Shown piece by piece: positions 54,565 through 63,874 of a stretch of DNA of 64,000 nt. The notes under the pieces are model-generated. The model saw nothing but the letters and a program-made list of their open reading frames with translations. It ran no database searches and was not told where the DNA came from. The DNA is from Desulforhopalus sp. IMCC35007. GTDB lineage: Bacteria > Desulfobacterota > Desulfobulbia > Desulfobulbales > Desulfocapsaceae. Positions within the stretch are counted from its first letter, which is position 1; the number at the start of each line of letters is the position of its first letter. A program made the translations under genes and the position numbers. The DNA is taken from positions 1 through 64,000 of the forward strand of contig NZ_SWCN01000011.1 of the NCBI RefSeq assembly GCF_005116575.1, given 5' to 3'.

Positions 54565-57500
54565 CTACTTTGTTTTGATCAGGTCGAGCAGGTCTTCCGA
54601 GTTCATCTTTGCACTGATATCGGTTCCCTCGAGCAGGCTGCCTGCAAGGTCTCTTTTTTCCTGATGAAGTTTCACGATCTTCTCCTCAATGGTGTTCTTA
54701 CATACCAGTCTGTATATGGTAACTGGTCTTTTCTGGCCGATCCTGTGGGCTCTGTCGGATGCCTGGTCCTCAATGGCCGGGTTCCACCAGGGATCCATGT
54801 GAATAACATAGTCCGCTGCGGTGAGATTGAGGCCAAGACCTCCTGCCTTGAGACTGATGAGAAAAAGATCTCCCTGGCCTGCCTGGAAGGCGTCCACCCT
54901 GATTTTCCGTTGTTTAGAGGTGGTGCTCCCATCGAGGTACTGGTAGCTGATCCCTTTGGAGTCAAGGTACTCCCGGATGATGCTTAGATGGCCAATGAAC
55001 TGGCTGAAGACGAGGGCCTTGTGTCGACTGTCCAGAAGGTCTTCCACCACCGATGAGAAAACCCGAAGCTTAGAGCTTTCAATACTGCTGTTCTGATCGA
55101 TAAGACGGGGGTTGCAACAGGCCTGACGCAGGCGCATGATCTCTGTGAGTATCTGCAGATGCCGACCTTTTTTCTCCTTTGACTGTTCCAGCAGATCGAT
55201 GGCGTTTTGACGAAGAGCCTCATAAAAATGCGATTCTTCCTCAGTCATCTCAACATCAAGGGTCACTTCTGTTCTGGAAGGCAGTTCATCAAGAACCTGG
55301 GACTTTATTCTTCTGAGAATAAAAGGTTGTATAAGTTTTTTGAGATGGATTTTGGCCTCCCGATCCTGAAAACGCTCAATGGGTGCTGCAAAGCGCTCAT
55401 TAAAGGAGCTCAGGGTGCCAAGCAGGCCAGGGTTGATGAAATGGAATAGATTCCATAGTTCGCCAAGGTGATTTTCGATGGGGGTTCCCGTGGTAATGAG
55501 TTTGAATTCTGCCTGTAATGACATTGCCGCATGGGATCTTTTGGTTGCCGCATTCTTTATGGCCTGGGCCTCATCAAGAATAACGGTCTGCCATTTGACG
55601 GTGGCCAGTAGTTCGCTCTCCTGTTGGAGCAAGGTGTAGGTAGTGATAAGCAGATCAAATTTTCCCAAGGCCTCAATGTCCGATTTCCGGTCTTTGGTGC
55701 CGAGGTATTTGATATTGATCGTTGGGGTAAACCGCTGAACCTCTGAGTGCCAGTTAGAGGCAACTGATGTCGGGGCAATAACAAGCGAAGGACCATTTGC
55801 GGCCAGTTTAAGGACGACAGCAAGGGACTGCAGTGTTTTGCCAAGCCCCATGTCATCTGCAAGACAGCCTCCAACGCCCCATTTGGCCAGACGGGCGAGC
55901 CAGTTATATCCTTCCCGCTGGTAATCACGAAGCTCGGCCTGCAGGGTTGAGGGGAGTTCCGGCTTAAAATCCTGGGCTTCATTGATTTTTCTCAGTTGGT
56001 TCTGCCAGCCTTCGTCAGCTGTGGTATGCGCCTGTTCTGCAATCTGCTCGAGCTGGATTGCCGCCAGAGGATGGATGAGTATTTCCCCGCTGTTCTTGTC
56101 GATGTGGCCATCTGAAAACAGGTTAATATCCTCAAGGCGTTTTCTGAACTCCTGAGTAAGTGCGATAAACTGACCGTCGCCGATTTCCACAAAGCGCCCT
56201 GACGAACTCTTTACTTTGAGTAACAGTTCTTTCAGCTCGATAACCTGGCCTTGGTCAAGGGTCAACTCTCCACTCATGGCAAACCAGTTCTGACGGTTTG
56301 TTCGGATTTTAAGGTTAAGGTTCTCAACGGAGACCCGGTGAGATATTGAGAGTTTTTCTCCTTCGGGCCATTCAATAATTACTTTGTCACGAATGGACTG
56401 GAGTTCCATAAGGGCCTGGAGACAATCATCCGGGTCATAGAGATGCCATTCACGATCATTTTCCTGCTCCATGTCGATGGCCAGATCGAGTATGGGGCAG
56501 AGTTCTTCAATGTCCCGGGCCTTCTCTTCCTCGAGGGCGAGATTTCTTTTGGTCTGCAGTCTCTTACCATTGACTTCTGCCATGATGTTTTCAACACCCT
56601 GGCCGGGTTTAAGGTAGTGACCACCCTCAAGAAACGGTTTGACGAACATCTCGAGGCGAAAGCCGGTGCCGTAGGGGATGAGGTGCATGTAGATCGAAGA
56701 ATCCGCCTCAACGAAGGTAACGTTGCTGGTCTGACGGCTCTTGCTGTCGGCTGCAATAGCCGAGTGTACTGTCATGAATGAAGAGATATTGCCAATAGCT
56801 GTAAGCACCTCTTCGCTGGCCGACATGGGGACGGTGATGCCGTCTTTCCCTGTGATTTGAGCAATACGACGATGATTGTCGTTGATGTTTATAATTTTAA
56901 TGCGAGTGGGTGTTTCTTTACTGAAGTTGATATTTTCTTCAGAGATAGGATGAGCAAAGCGTATACGCAGATTCTCTCCTCTTTCTTCGACGAGAAGTTC
57001 CGGCTCACCGGGGACAAACTCCATAGGGGTCCCAGGGGAATCAGCCAGGTAGAGATGGGGGTGGCCTATCATTGCAAGAAGGGCCTTTTCCATGTTGAAT
57101 GTATAGTTTGTGGTGTTGGTTACAGGGTTATGGGTTTTTTTGATAGCAGCGCAGATCTTCCTGTCCTGTGTCGTGAGGTAATTAAACTTAGCCGTATTAT
57201 ACAGTCTGGCGAGAGAAATTGGTTTCCCCTTGCTCCAGACACCGTCTGCGGCAAGCTTCTGTTCTTTGGGGGAGACACTGATTTCTTTGTCTTCTAAAGC
57301 GACCATCCAGACCATACGCACGGTCTGCTGGTGACTGCTTGATTCTTCGGTGGTGGCAAAAATAAGGGCCTGTAGGCTGCGTTTCCAGGGTTCTTCCGGT
57401 TCCAGAAGCGGAAGAATGGGAATGATACCCGTCGTTTCCCTCAGGGTATTGAGGGTGTTTTCGTATTCAGTGTTCTCATGCTGGATGGTGCTCAGAGTCT

Positions 57501-58734
57501 CTCCGAGGAGCAGGGTGAGCAGAGAATATCCCTGTTCAAGTGCCCGTTGATAGAACCTTTGAATTTCATCTTTTATGACATTTGTAACTGCACTGTTGAG
57601 CCAGTACTGACAGATGCCCGCAAAGGCTACGGTGAGTACATCGAGGTCAGGGGTGTCGGGAAGTATAATCTCTTCGCTCTTGCTCCCATTATTGATTTGA
57701 GAATTCAGGACCGCAGACAAAAAGGCGTAGGAATCATTTTCCCTTGCTCCTTCAAAAAGAGACATTGCTATGGATATGGAGTCTGCAATGGTATGGTACT
57801 CTTCTTTTGGGCAGGAGGAAATTAAGGCGAGGATATAGAACAGTCCGGCAGGACCAAAAAATGCCACCTTGTCATCGTCACTGATTTTTTTAAGAAAGGC
57901 CAGGTCTTCGTCAAAGGCTCTGATGGCATCATCGGTATTTCCCTGAAGAAAGTAAACAGCACCCAGGGCTCCGGTCCCACTAAAAGAATCGGTGTGATGC
58001 AGAACAAGGTTCCTGGCGTCATTTATCCTGCCACGAAAGAGCAGCTGGTTAAACAAGAGTCTCCTAAATGGCAGTTGCTCGTCGACTGTAAGATGCGCAA
58101 ATTCCTCTTCAGAGGTCAGAAAGTTAATTATCTCCGGGTAATCGGTGAGGGTTGACTGGCCGTACTGTAAAACGTTGTTGAGCAGGTAAAACTGAAACGA
58201 TGTCGGCAGAGAGCTGAACCATTCCCGGTCAAAGGGCTGGGCTAATACTCTGACGGTTGCAGGCGGAGTTGCTATTAGTTCCTTACACTGACTGTCGAGA
58301 AATTCTGAGGCATCGTGTATCTGATCAAACTGTTGTGTGTAAATGCCGATGCGCATCTCCCGCATGCCGCGCCAGCAACGTGTGGTCCACTTGCCATAAT
58401 AGTAAGAAACCGGTGCCTCCTCCTGTATGGTGTTTGCATATATCTCAAATGTTCCTTCCTTCACTGCTATCTTACTTAGAATTTCCACAACATCGTCAAC
58501 AACTTGTTTATCTTTGGTCAGCAGTCCGAGTTCTTCAAACTTATTGAAGTAGTGGCTGAGATTTGCAGCAGTTGGCTTATTTCCCCTTGGATTTTTCAGA
58601 TCTAATTTTCTCAGACAATTGACAATGAGAGTGGCGTGAGCCGGTTCATAGGTGATTGAGAGGAACTTGAGAAGGGTTTGTTCGAATTGGGAAAGCTTGT
58701 AGTAATTATCGAGGAGAGTGGCGTCTGTTTGCAT
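54565..58734 (-). CDS. SNF2/SWI2-family DEAD-like helicase, large bacterial form
   Basis: 1389 residues. The C-terminal 500 hold both helicase lobes: Walker A ADDMGLGKTLQSLA, motif II DEAQAIKN, motif III TGTPIENHLGELW, and lobe 2 with LKAGGLGLNLTAADYVIHMDPWWNPAIE cut as LKAGGLGLNL, DPWWNP and the motif VI stretch DRAHRIGQ. About 890 residues in front show no known catalytic motif; the first 600 are helical and repeat-like (TPR-like spacing near 205-440). SNF2 proteins translocate on double-stranded DNA and remodel protein-DNA complexes; in bacteria RapA frees RNA polymerase. It is convergent with the CULT gene, 34 bases apart. No partner genes such as methylase or nuclease are adjacent, so a defence role is not supported. 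Confidence 0.92.
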   Translation of the reverse strand: MQTDATLLDNYYKLSQFEQTLLKFLSITYEPAHATLIVNCLRKLDLKNPRGNKPTAANLSHYFNKFEELGLLTKDKQVVDDVVEILSKIAVKEGTFEIYANTIQEEAPVSYYYGKWTTRCWRGMREMRIGIYTQQFDQIHDASEFLDSQCKELIATPPATVRVLAQPFDREWFSSLPTSFQFYLLNNVLQYGQSTLTDYPEIINFLTSEEEFAHLTVDEQLPFRRLLFNQLLFRGRINDARNLVLHHTDSFSGTGALGAVYFLQGNTDDAIRAFDEDLAFLKKISDDDKVAFFGPAGLFYILALISSCPKEEYHTIADSISIAMSLFEGARENDSYAFLSAVLNSQINNGSKSEEIILPDTPDLDVLTVAFAGICQYWLNSAVTNVIKDEIQRFYQRALEQGYSLLTLLLGETLSTIQHENTEYENTLNTLRETTGIIPILPLLEPEEPWKRSLQALIFATTEESSSHQQTVRMVWMVALEDKEISVSPKEQKLAADGVWSKGKPISLARLYNTAKFNYLTTQDRKICAAIKKTHNPVTNTTNYTFNMEKALLAMIGHPHLYLADSPGTPMEFVPGEPELLVEERGENLRIRFAHPISEENINFSKETPTRIKIININDNHRRIAQITGKDGITVPMSASEEVLTAIGNISSFMTVHSAIAADSKSRQTSNVTFVEADSSIYMHLIPYGTGFRLEMFVKPFLEGGHYLKPGQGVENIMAEVNGKRLQTKRNLALEEEKARDIEELCPILDLAIDMEQENDREWHLYDPDDCLQALMELQSIRDKVIIEWPEGEKLSISHRVSVENLNLKIRTNRQNWFAMSGELTLDQGQVIELKELLLKVKSSSGRFVEIGDGQFIALTQEFRKRLEDINLFSDGHIDKNSGEILIHPLAAIQLEQIAEQAHTTADEGWQNQLRKINEAQDFKPELPSTLQAELRDYQREGYNWLARLAKWGVGGCLADDMGLGKTLQSLAVVLKLAANGPSLVIAPTSVASNWHSEVQRFTPTINIKYLGTKDRKSDIEALGKFDLLITTYTLLQQESELLATVKWQTVILDEAQAIKNAATKRSHAAMSLQAEFKLITTGTPIENHLGELWNLFHFINPGLLGTLSSFNERFAAPIERFQDREAKIHLKKLIQPFILRRIKSQVLDELPSRTEVTLDVEMTEEESHFYEALRQNAIDLLEQSKEKKGRHLQILTEIMRLRQACCNPRLIDQNSSIESSKLRVFSSVVEDLLDSRHKALVFSQFIGHLSIIREYLDSKGISYQYLDGSTTSKQRKIRVDAFQAGQGDLFLISLKAGGLGLNLTAADYVIHMDPWWNPAIEDQASDRAHRIGQKRPVTIYRLVCKNTIEEKIVKLHQEKRDLAGSLLEGTDISAKMNSEDLLDLIKTK

Positions 58735-58836
58735 GGTTGCGATTTATTGGAAATCTGGAGTAACTGAAAGTTCGGTTACCATAGTTTTAGGAGAAGGCGA
58801 AAAAGCAATCGGGCATTATAACATCGTATTAGCGTA

Positions 58837-59064
58837 ATGAGAACCAAAATATGTACATATCTTATGTGGAGTGTCTCTGGTAATGGGAACAGTACTCTTG
58901 CTTGTATTGGTTATATCGATGCGACGAGGTCGTATGCTTCGGCAAAAATCATGGCGTACTCAGGGCTGGAATTGCAGCCAGTCTTTCTTGCTAAGTGTCT
59001 GATACAAAGTCTTAAAACAGAAGGTTATAAGGTCGAAAAAGAACTGCTTTTTGAGCTGAAATGA
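58837..59064 (+). CDS. possible small protein, doubtful
   Basis: 75 codons from ATG 58837, in the gap upstream of the SNF2 gene. The second half (YASAKIMAYSGLELQPVF, then TEGYKVEKELLFELK) looks protein-like, but no ribosome site precedes the ATG and no family is recognised. The gap of 428 bases otherwise holds the SNF2 promoter region and the terminator at 59099. Confidence 0.3.
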   Translation: MRTKICTYLMWSVSGNGNSTLACIGYIDATRSYASAKIMAYSGLELQPVFLAKCLIQSLKTEGYKVEKELLFELK

Positions 59065-59098
59065 GATCAGGACAAATAATGCTGCAGGACAGAAGGAC

Positions 59099-59137
59099 AA
59101 AAAAAAGCATCTGTCAGAGGAGCTCTGACAGATGCTT
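59099..59137 (-). terminator. Rho-independent terminator after the PpiD-like gene
   Basis: A 15-bp stem (59105-59119 with 59123-59137) and a run of eight T beyond it on the minus strand. It is 25 bases after the stop at 59163. Confidence 0.92.
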
Positions 59138-59162
59138 GGATATGACGAAGTATTTATTTCTT

Positions 59163-61058
59163 TTACAGACTTGGATGGGTTGAAATTTTCGCTTTGACCT
59201 GTTGGTTTTGAAGCCAGGCTGAGAGCAGCTGCTGTTGTTTAAAATTCAGCAAGCTTGTTCTGTATTGTTCAATCTCTGTGGATCCCTCTGGCATCTTAGG
59301 CAGGGTTCTGCTGAGAAAGGAATAGACGTAGTAATTGTCTCCATCCTGGCCAACTTCCTGGGGAAGTGGACTGTTGCCTGAGAGAAGGAAGGCTTCACTC
59401 AACAACTGCTGCGGAAAGGTCGTCTTGTCGTTTTGTCCGTCGCGACTAAGTTCTCCAGAGTTTGTAACCGCATAACCTTTAGCTGCTGCCATCTCTTCGA
59501 GGCTGCCTCCATCGTGGAGTTGTTTTAAGAGATCGTCTGCCGCTTGTTGAGCCAGTTTCTTGGACTCTGCTGTTTTAAAATCGTTGGTGAGCAGTTCTTT
59601 TATGTCGATAAGAGCAGGAGTCTCTGGTTCTTTAACATTTTCCACATAAAAAATTGCATAACCACTGTTCCCTTTTATCAGTGAGCTGAAGTCACCTTTG
59701 TTCAAGGAAAAAGCCTTGTCAAGAAAGATGGAATCCTTTTTCAGATCATCCGGCGCGGCTTCTCGCTTAAAGAGTTCTGTTGTTTGCAGTTCGGCATCGG
59801 GCGTGGCAGATAGATACTGGTCGAGGCCACCTGCCGCGATGATATTTTCGTAAGCACTGTTTGCTACTTGAAAAGCAAGGCTTTCAGCCTCTTTTTCCTT
59901 TAGAGTGGTTACAATCTGTGCCTTCACCTCTTCAAGCGAACGGGTGGATGCGGGTTTAATATCTTCAAGATAAATGATGTGGTAGCCAAACTGGGTTTGT
60001 ACTACCTCGCTGACGGCACCTTTTTCCATGGAAAATACCGCATCATCAAAGGCAGGAACCATTTGCCCCCGAGAAAAATATCCAAGTTCGCCACCGTTTT
60101 CACGGGAAGGTCCTTCCGAATACTCTTTGGCCAGGTCGGCAAAATTAGAGCCGTTTTTAGCAAGAGCCAAAACCTTTTCAGCTTTTGCCTCTTTTTCCTG
60201 AAAAACCTGCTGAGAATCATCAGCAGTGGTTTTAAAGAGAATGTGAGACGCTTTTCTTTGCTCAGGTACGGTATAGAGCTGCGTGTTTTCCTGGTAATAG
60301 TTTTCGATTTGGCTGTCATCGATTACAACTTTATCTGCGATCTTATCGTAGGTAAAGGTGAAGTATTTTAACTGGATTTCAGGGGAGGTCTTGTAATTGT
60401 CTTTAACAGTTTCATACCAGGCTGAAAGACCTGCGTCGTCAGTTTGCACCTGGTTGAGATAATCAGAAGGTTTAAAAGAGACAAAATTTACGACAACTTT
60501 TTCATTGAGTTGGCTGTAGATTTCCTGGATTTCAGATTCAGTTGCCACCGAGGCGAAGTTACTTATTTCCCGCACAGCCACTTCGGCGAGCCTGTCTGTG
60601 CGCATTGACTTTTCAAACTTTGTCGGTGCAGTGCGGATATTGGTGAGCACAGCTTTGTAGCGGTCCATACTGAAGGCCCCATTATCCTGAAACTGTACCA
60701 TGCCTTCAATTACCTTTCGCACTTCTTCGGCGCTGACGTAAATTCCCATTTTCTGGGCACCTTGCCGAAGAAGACTGGTCTGTATGAGCTGGTTGATGAC
60801 CTGTTGCTTGATGCCTAAGGATTCCGCCAGGTCTTTTGGCATGTTACCGCCGAACTGCTGGCTGAATCTTTCATAGGTTCTGTCGTAGGCCTGCTGATAA
60901 TCCTGGAAGGACACTTCGTCACCGTTGACGACCACCGCTGCCTGCCTGTCGCCGGAAAGATTCGACCCGACTCCCCAGAAAATGAAAACCAGTGCAATAA
61001 TGACAACTATGATTTGGATAAAAGTTGATTGCGCTTTCCTGCGTAGTATTTGAAGCAT
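59163..61058 (-). CDS. PpiD/SurA-like membrane-anchored peptidyl-prolyl isomerase
   Basis: 631 residues. One N-terminal membrane anchor (about 11-33, IIVVIIALVFIFWGVGSNL), a SurA_N-type chaperone region (about 40-210), a parvulin domain (about 265-365; RKASHILFKT, LAKEYSEGPSRENGGELGYFSRGQ cut as EYSEGPS and GGELGYFSRG, and FGYHIIYLED), then a second rotamase-like region of lower identity. It helps fold exported proteins at the outer face of the inner membrane. ATG 61058 opens directly before the anchor; the frame extends 27 codons further. It has its own strong terminator. Gene symbol ppiD is plausible but not certain. Confidence 0.9.
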   Translation of the reverse strand: MLQILRRKAQSTFIQIIVVIIALVFIFWGVGSNLSGDRQAAVVVNGDEVSFQDYQQAYDRTYERFSQQFGGNMPKDLAESLGIKQQVINQLIQTSLLRQGAQKMGIYVSAEEVRKVIEGMVQFQDNGAFSMDRYKAVLTNIRTAPTKFEKSMRTDRLAEVAVREISNFASVATESEIQEIYSQLNEKVVVNFVSFKPSDYLNQVQTDDAGLSAWYETVKDNYKTSPEIQLKYFTFTYDKIADKVVIDDSQIENYYQENTQLYTVPEQRKASHILFKTTADDSQQVFQEKEAKAEKVLALAKNGSNFADLAKEYSEGPSRENGGELGYFSRGQMVPAFDDAVFSMEKGAVSEVVQTQFGYHIIYLEDIKPASTRSLEEVKAQIVTTLKEKEAESLAFQVANSAYENIIAAGGLDQYLSATPDAELQTTELFKREAAPDDLKKDSIFLDKAFSLNKGDFSSLIKGNSGYAIFYVENVKEPETPALIDIKELLTNDFKTAESKKLAQQAADDLLKQLHDGGSLEEMAAAKGYAVTNSGELSRDGQNDKTTFPQQLLSEAFLLSGNSPLPQEVGQDGDNYYVYSFLSRTLPKMPEGSTEIEQYRTSLLNFKQQQLLSAWLQNQQVKAKISTHPSL

Positions 61059-61514
61059 GAAGATTGATGAGTCCTTTAAATTAATAGATATGGCCAGATT
61101 GTATACCACCATGGAAGCTGCATAGGAGCAACAGGCCAATTACGTTAAATAATAAATAATGTGATCGATTTACTCTTTCTTTGGCTCCACTGCAAGGAAA
61201 AATACTTTTTCCCTTACCTCCGGCCGGTTTAGAGCCAGCAGCTTTTAATGACGATCGAGTACAATGAAGATATGAGGGGGGAGAAATTTGCATATGCAAT
61301 AAACAAAGCTGTTGCAAACAAGGACGTGAGTTGTGTATATATTTCTAATGTTGTGTGTCAGTAAACAATGAGAACTGAGCTGTCTTTTAAATTCACCCAT
61401 GTTTTTTTGTCTCTTTGGAGATCACTTTTTATCTGGCCTATCTTGTTGAAATTTCGCGACATATCTACAGATTGTTTTGTGACGAATTGTTTGGTTAAAT
61501 GATTAGTCATTCAC
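61059..61514. other. divergent intergenic region before dsrC
   Basis: Upstream of the dsrC promoter and the PpiD-like gene. It contains a perfect 12-bp palindrome TTGCATATGCAA at 61288-61299. The short minus-strand frame 61081-61317 has no ribosome site and is not a convincing gene. Nothing else is recognised. Confidence 0.5.
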
Positions 61515-61530
61515 TTGACAAATTGTTTTG
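61471..61530. repeat. three direct repeats of ATTGTTT(T)G at the dsrC promoter
   Basis: ATTGTTTTG at 61471 and 61522, and ATTGTTTGG at 61486. The last copy lies in the promoter spacer. They may be binding sites for a regulator of dsrC. Confidence 0.45.
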
Positions 61531-61543
61531 CCTATAGTATTAA
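61515..61543 (+). promoter_or_regulatory. dsrC promoter, sigma-70 type
   Basis: TTGACA (61515-61520), a 17-base spacer and TATTAA (61538-61543). Transcription would start near 61550, leaving an untranslated leader of about 60 bases with a strong ribosome site (AAGGAGG) before ATG 61612. A perfect -35 and ideal spacing suggest high expression, as expected for dsrC. Confidence 0.75.
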
Positions 61544-61611
61544 GCCCTAGTTAGCTTCTGAATTTATAAAAATGGCGAGAAGTACTAAATAATATTTTAA
61601 GGAGGTTTGCA

Positions 61612-61929
61612 ATGCCAACACTTGAACACAATGGAAGTAGCTTCGAGGTAGATGAGGACGGATTTCTTCTCAAAGGTGATGATTTCAACGCTGATTGGGT
61701 TGACTATGTAAAAGGTGTAGAAGGTATCTCTGAGATGACTGATGAGCATCAGAAAGTTATCGACGCTCTTCAAGAGTACTACAAGAAGAACGGTATCGCA
61801 CCTATGGTTCGTATCCTTTCTAAAACCACTGGTTTCCCACTCAAGAGAATTTACGAACTGTTCCCATCAGGACCTGGTAAGGGAGCATGTAAAATGGCTG
61901 GTCTTCCTAAGCCAACAGGTTGTGTATAA
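61612..61929 (+). CDS. dsrC: DsrC, sulfur-trafficking substrate of dissimilatory sulfite reductase
   Basis: 105 residues. The DsrC/TusE fold is clear, and the mobile C-terminal arm has both redox cysteines, Cys93 (GKGACKMAG) and the penultimate Cys104 (PKPTGCV), exactly 11 apart, which marks a true DsrC rather than a TusE with one Cys. During sulfite reduction by DsrAB it forms a trisulfide that is then reduced by the DsrMKJOP membrane complex. The gene is isolated from dsrAB, as is usual in sulfate reducers, with its own promoter, perfect AAGGAGG ribosome site and strong terminator, all pointing to an abundant protein. Confidence 0.96.
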   Translation: MPTLEHNGSSFEVDEDGFLLKGDDFNADWVDYVKGVEGISEMTDEHQKVIDALQEYYKKNGIAPMVRILSKTTGFPLKRIYELFPSGPGKGACKMAGLPKPTGCV

Positions 61930-61954
61930 TTAATACGATCTGATGTTGTAGTTG

Positions 61955-61993
61955 AAAAAGGGAGTATGCAATAATTGCATACTCCCTTTTTTT
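61955..61993 (+). terminator. strong Rho-independent terminator after dsrC
   Basis: A 17-bp perfect stem (61955-61971 with 61975-61991), 3-base loop, and seven T. The A-rich left foot makes it able to act in both directions. Confidence 0.95.
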
Positions 61994-62229
61994 GTTTTTT
62001 CTGACCGCCTGGCACCGGCTGTTGCAAGGCTGATGGCCTATAAGACTCCTCAGGTGTGAGGCTTTATTGCTACAAAATATTTTAGAAAACTAAGGTAGTG
62101 GAGGCTGTCTTGAAACTGTCCAAGAATCCTCATGCGGTGATTTACTTGTGAGCCATCAACATAACCGCTACTCCTCTTGTCGTATCCGACACGTTCCAGG
62201 AGTTATTGTTCTCTTTGCTGGTTTTTTCT

Positions 62230-62472
62230 TTAGAAAATCATTTCAGAAAAACGCTGGTGAAATGAGCTGAGATCTTCCTCGCAGTTGCCGCAAAACAGTT
62301 TCACATCCCCAAGTGACTGAGAACTCTTGCTCTCTATAGTGAAACTACCGTCACTGTTTTGAATGTAGTGAGTTGTGGTGATAACATCGTCTGCTATTTC
62401 AAAAAACTCGGTATCGTTTCCACAGTGGGGGCAGGTAAGTAAGTTTGCCACCTTCGGTTGTGATAAAGACAT
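62230..62472 (-). CDS. small zinc-ribbon protein
   Basis: 80 residues, family not recognised. Two knuckles, CPHC at about 14-17 and CGNC at about 61-64, predict one bound zinc. Between them is an acidic strand-rich stretch (EFFEIADDVITTTHY). Proteins of this look often bind nucleic acid or other proteins. No good ribosome site is seen. It lies 38 bases after the bactofilin gene on the same strand and may share its transcript. Confidence 0.75.
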   Translation of the reverse strand: MSLSQPKVANLLTCPHCGNDTEFFEIADDVITTTHYIQNSDGSFTIESKSSQSLGDVKLFCGNCEEDLSSFHQRFSEMIF

Positions 62473-62510
62473 AATGATTGTTTGTTGTTGGCAGCTTGAT
62501 TTAGATACAG

Positions 62511-62936
62511 TTACTTGGCGTTTATTTTCACAGGTGGGTCTTGCGGTTTGCTGACAGGGGCTGAATCTTTGGCCGCCGCACGGATTTCGCCCTGAATTGA
62601 GGCGCCGGGTTCTACGGTAAGGCTTGTCGCTTCAAGTTTACCATGTATGGAACAGTTTTTCCTCGCGGTGAGCAAGTTCGCTGTAACGTTTCCCTCAAGT
62701 ATACCGTAGCAGTTAAATGAAGTGACGTTGATATCGCCATTCACTTTGCCCGTCTCACTGAGAATGAGATGTTCGCCTTCGATATTGCCGTTGATGGTTC
62801 CATCAATTCTAGCCTTACCTTTGAAAGTAATTTCACCGGTTATGATCATACTCTTGTCTATGATTGAAGAGATGGCTTCACTTTCAACTTTTTTCATTTC
62901 TTGTTCCATATTAGCAGGCTTTCCAAACATCCCCAT
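62511..62936 (-). CDS. bactofilin
   Basis: 141 residues with the polymer-forming bactofilin core (about 25-120): IDKSMIITGEITFKGKARID cut as ITGEITFKGKARIDG, TINGNIEGEHLILSETGKV and GNVTANLLTARKN. The six-residue periodicity predicts a beta-helix that polymerises into filaments at the membrane and sets cell shape or positions envelope enzymes. The flanks are disordered (Pro/Lys-rich tail). GGAGAAC precedes ATG 62936. The M23 peptidase gene lies 35 bases upstream, a pairing often seen for bactofilins that steer peptidoglycan hydrolases. Confidence 0.93.
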   Translation of the reverse strand: MGMFGKPANMEQEMKKVESEAISSIIDKSMIITGEITFKGKARIDGTINGNIEGEHLILSETGKVNGDINVTSFNCYGILEGNVTANLLTARKNCSIHGKLEATSLTVEPGASIQGEIRAAAKDSAPVSKPQDPPVKINAK

Positions 62937-62971
62937 GATGTGTTGTTCTCCGTTACGATGTGCTCGTCTGA

Positions 62972-63874
62972 TTATTTAACTTTTGCAAGTTTCATGAATT
63001 TGTATGGATTAACGGTTTTTCCTTTAAGGGCCACCTCGTAGTGAAGGTGTGGCCCGGTAGATCGACCAGTGTTACCTACAAGACCTATAACTTGCCCCCG
63101 CTTGACTTTATCTCCACGGTGTACCTTGTATTTTTGCATGTGAGAAAATGAAGTGGTATAGCCGTTGCCGTGATCAATCATAACGTAATTACCGTAGCCA
63201 CCATTTCTAAAGGCTTTGATAACAACCCCATCGGCGGTCGCTAAAATCTTGTCACCTCGTTTTGCTTTGAAGTCTACCCCTGTATGAAAAGCGGCTTTCC
63301 TGTTTAAGGGATCTTTTCTCCTGCCATAGGGAGAAGAAATAGTACCCTTGACGGGTCTGCCTAAGGGTAAAAAACGAACGGTTTCAAGGTATTTATCAGC
63401 TTTCAGCAGCAGGTCGTCCTGCTCTTGGCCCTTATCTTCGATAAAAAGTCCACCGCTGTTCTGGTTGTCTGTTGTTTCCGGTTCCGGCAGTTTAATACCT
63501 ATAGAAGTGACGATATCTTCTATAAGTTCGCTGCGTTTTGAAAGTTTGTTAATCGCAGTTGAAATAAGGTTCTCTTTTTCAGCTTCAAAGGCGGCGGCCT
63601 GTTCGGCCGCATATTTTTCGAGTTTGGCAATTTTAAGATCAAGTTCTTTCTGCTGTTTGGTGCTTATTTTGAGGGCTCGTTGTAATTTGCTGACTTCATC
63701 TGAAGAGTAGTGCTGCCGGGTAAAATAAGATATGGAACAGATACTGGTGCCAGTGAGAAAGAGCAGGATAACGATTGAAACTGCGGCGTAGATGCGAATT
63801 TTTTTCCGTGAACAGGGTACTTTTATTACCTTGCCCCTGTCTCCAGCAATGATGATATGGACTTGGTCATCCAT
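62972..63874 (-). CDS. M23-family peptidoglycan endopeptidase, membrane anchored
   Basis: 300 residues. A basic N-terminus and one membrane helix (about 29-50) are followed by a coiled coil (60-105), a linker, and an M23 (LytM) domain (about 180-292). Zinc ligands are visible: His and Asp in FHTGVDFKA, and the HLH of GPHLHYEV; SFSHM contains another conserved His. It would cut peptide cross-links of the cell wall. Together with the bactofilin it likely forms a cell-shape module. The start at 63874 has a weak GGAGACTAC site. Confidence 0.92.
   Translation of the reverse strand: MDDQVHIIIAGDRGKVIKVPCSRKKIRIYAAVSIVILLFLTGTSICSISYFTRQHYSSDEVSKLQRALKISTKQQKELDLKIAKLEKYAAEQAAAFEAEKENLISTAINKLSKRSELIEDIVTSIGIKLPEPETTDNQNSGGLFIEDKGQEQDDLLLKADKYLETVRFLPLGRPVKGTISSPYGRRKDPLNRKAAFHTGVDFKAKRGDKILATADGVVIKAFRNGGYGNYVMIDHGNGYTTSFSHMQKYKVHRGDKVKRGQVIGLVGNTGRSTGPHLHYEVALKGKTVNPYKFMKLAKVK

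Noticed and set aside
54565-58734. SNF2 helicase as part of a phage-defence system
   Set aside because: No methylase, nuclease, integrase or other defence gene lies next to it; the neighbours are housekeeping genes.
62010-62026. Sigma-54-like TGGCAC ... TTGCA downstream of dsrC
   Set aside because: The GG and GC are 11 bases apart instead of 10, and no plus-strand gene follows; the next genes are on the minus strand.
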